A DNA stretch of 6,337 bases from Parachlamydiales bacterium (GTDB lineage Bacteria > Chlamydiota > Chlamydiia > Chlamydiales > SM23-39): positions 1-6,337 of the forward strand of contig PLXF01000035.1 in assembly GCA_003151315.1 (NCBI GenBank), written 5' to 3'. The notes under the pieces are model-generated. The model was not told the DNA's origin. It worked only from the letters and a program-made list of their open reading frames with translations, and did not search any database. The position numbers were made by a program, and so were the translations under genes. How positions within the stretch are numbered: position 1 is the first letter of the stretch; every line of letters starts with the position of its first letter. This document shows positions 5,426 through 6,337 of the stretch, piece after piece.

Positions 5426-6216
5426 TTAACGAACAAGCCCTGAAAAGTCGGCTTCAAACGATCGCCAAAGAAAAAGGCATTCCATTCAATTCGTGCTGGA
5501 AACAGCTACTTTTGGAAAGATTTCTTACTCGGCTGGGGAGTTCTGCCCATGCCAATAAACTGATCTTCAAAGGGGGTTTTCTCCTCACTTGAATGAAAGC
5601 GGAGAGGGGAACTCTTGAAGAGATCTGTAAGGAGATTGCCGCGATCTCCCTAGATGATGGATTCACGTTCTCTTCTGCAGGCGTTGAGTTGCTATCTCAG
5701 CCTCATATGGATTATCCAGGATATCGGATCACATTCAATACTCTTTTTGCGAAAATGAAGGATAAAATTCATATCGATGTGGGAGTGGGCGACGTAGTGG
5801 AATCGCAACATCGGGAAATAAAACTTTTTCAGTACCGAGGGAAGCCTTTCTTTGAGGATGCGGTTTCTCTTCTGGTCTATCCAGTCGAGACTATTTTCGC
5901 CGAAAAGTTAGAAACAGTTCTATCCAAGGGATCAAAAAATAGTCGAATGAAGGACTATCATGATCTCCTTCTTCTAGTGCGTAGTAAGGGATTAATCGAA
6001 TCGAAAAAACTCAAAGAGGATATGGCAAAAACCTTCAAGAACAGAGGGACCTCCCTCTCACTCATCCAATTCGATTCTGCCGGACTAAAATCGCTTCAAC
6101 AACTCTGGACAGCTCATCTAAACGGCCTTGGCGACATCGCCAAGGAGCTAGTCCTGCCAAAAAATATCGAGGAGGTGATTGATGAAATTAACCTCGGAAT
6201 CGTGTCTCAACTTTAG
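5422..6216 (+). pseudogene. abiEii: AbiEii nucleotidyltransferase toxin, inactivated by stop and core deletion
   Basis: This frame opens at the ATGA overlap with abiEi and reads through a normal AbiEii N-terminus (residues 25-56, CWKQLLLERF and then IFKGGFLLT). It then meets TGA at codon 57 (5590-5592) and continues in the same frame from ATG 5593 for 207 residues. The later part keeps the family landmarks: DKIHIDVGVGD (5761-5793), YPVETIFAEKLETVL (5878-5922) and RMKDYHDLLLL (5944-5976). The segment that normally follows the Gly-Gly motif, with Arg-x-Thr/Ser-x-Asp-hydrophobic-Asp (catalytic, metal-binding carboxylates of the DNA polymerase beta-like fold), is absent. MKAERG follows directly. 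So two lesions coincide: an in-frame loss of roughly 18-20 codons and a stop at the junction. Without the Asp-x-Asp the toxin should be dead even if the stop were read through. The rest has not decayed, so the damage looks recent. Assignment is strong; deletion size is estimated from memory of the family. Confidence 0.9.
5566..5598 (+). other. Deletion scar and nonsense codon in abiEii
   Basis: The Gly-Gly-Phe-Leu-Leu-Thr codons are followed at once by TGA and then Met-Lys-Ala. In relatives as I recall them, the loop with the catalytic Asp-x-Asp ends in a second Phe-Leu-Leu-x-Arg before Met-Lys-Ala-Glu. Slippage between two such short repeats would leave Leu-Thr-Arg-Met, and a single CGA to TGA change would give what is seen. 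This order of events is inference. Confidence 0.55.
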
Positions 6217-6245
6217 GGCTCAGTTTTAAGCATCGAGGAGCCATC

Positions 6246-6264
6246 CGCCACACGGGCGATTTTT
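6246..6264 (+). terminator. Weak candidate terminator after the abiE operon
   Basis: CGCC (6246-6249) pairs with GGCG (6255-6258) across a 5-nt loop and is followed by ATTTTT. An alternative outer pairing is ATCCG (6243-6247) with CGGAT (6265-6269). The stem is short, but it lies in the right place, 30 bp after the stop and before the oppositely oriented tRNA. Confidence 0.35.
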
Positions 6265-6315
6265 CGGATATTTCTTGAACGCAATATTTGTTGTAAGTCG
6301 CTGATATAAAAGAAA

Positions 6316-6337
6316 TCTGGGTGACAGGATTTGAACC
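6316..6337 (-). tRNA. 3' part of a tRNA gene, probably tRNA-Pro (cut by window edge)
   Basis: Read on the minus strand, the last bases give GG-TTCAAAT-CCTGT, the T-loop and 3' T-stem, then CACCCAG as the 3' acceptor strand and A as discriminator. CCA is not encoded. An acceptor whose 5' strand would start with C1 paired to G72, plus A73, is typical of bacterial tRNA-Pro. The anticodon lies outside the window, so the identity is inferred. The 5' half is beyond the right edge. Confidence 0.75.

Noticed and set aside
5590..5592. TGA read as selenocysteine or programmed readthrough
   Set aside because: No recoding hairpin is evident, and the catalytic segment next to it is missing, so readthrough would not restore activity.
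1..6337. CRISPR array, full-length insertion sequence or integrase
   Set aside because: No regularly spaced repeats and no transposase or recombinase motifs were found on either strand.

Overview
The window looks like chromosomal DNA from a Gram-negative, probably host-associated bacterium. My best guess is a chlamydia-like (Parachlamydia/Waddlia-type) organism. This is an inference from the recalled look of the AbiE proteins, a secreted outer-membrane-type protein ending in Phe, and a Cys-rich hydrophobic protein resembling a membrane-inserted effector. No single gene proves the lineage.

Left part (1-2232). Two minus-strand genes overlap by 4 nt (ATGA). They encode an exported family 3 beta-N-acetylhexosaminidase (NagZ type) followed by a secreted protein with lysozyme-like sequence features. 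Together they suggest peptidoglycan or other amino-sugar polymer breakdown in the envelope. The 3' end of the second gene runs into a 168-bp near-palindrome (212-379) with 26-bp perfect terminal inverted repeats and TA-rich ends. It looks like a miniature inverted-repeat element that landed on the stop codon and now supplies the last codons. Bases 1-211 hold no gene I can name.

Middle (2233-4662). An AT-rich spacer of about 380 bp with a possible coding remnant separates the divergent units. Then come two tightly spaced plus-strand genes for exported proteins: a helical protein of unknown function and a putative outer-membrane beta-barrel. A clear intrinsic terminator (4105-4132) closes this pair. 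A separate gene with a good ribosome binding site encodes a 149-residue protein with 12 cysteines and an Asp/Ser tail.

Right part (4663-6337). This is a type IV toxin-antitoxin pair, AbiEi-AbiEii, again with an ATGA overlap. The AbiEi antitoxin is intact. The AbiEii toxin frame is broken by an in-frame TGA at codon 57, exactly where the catalytic nucleotidyltransferase Asp-x-Asp block should lie. That block appears to be missing altogether, while the reading frame on both sides is the same. The system is therefore probably an antitoxin with a dead toxin. About 100 bp further on, the window ends inside the 3' part of a minus-strand tRNA gene (probably tRNA-Pro), so the AbiE pair sits on the 3' side of a tRNA, a common place for acquired islands.
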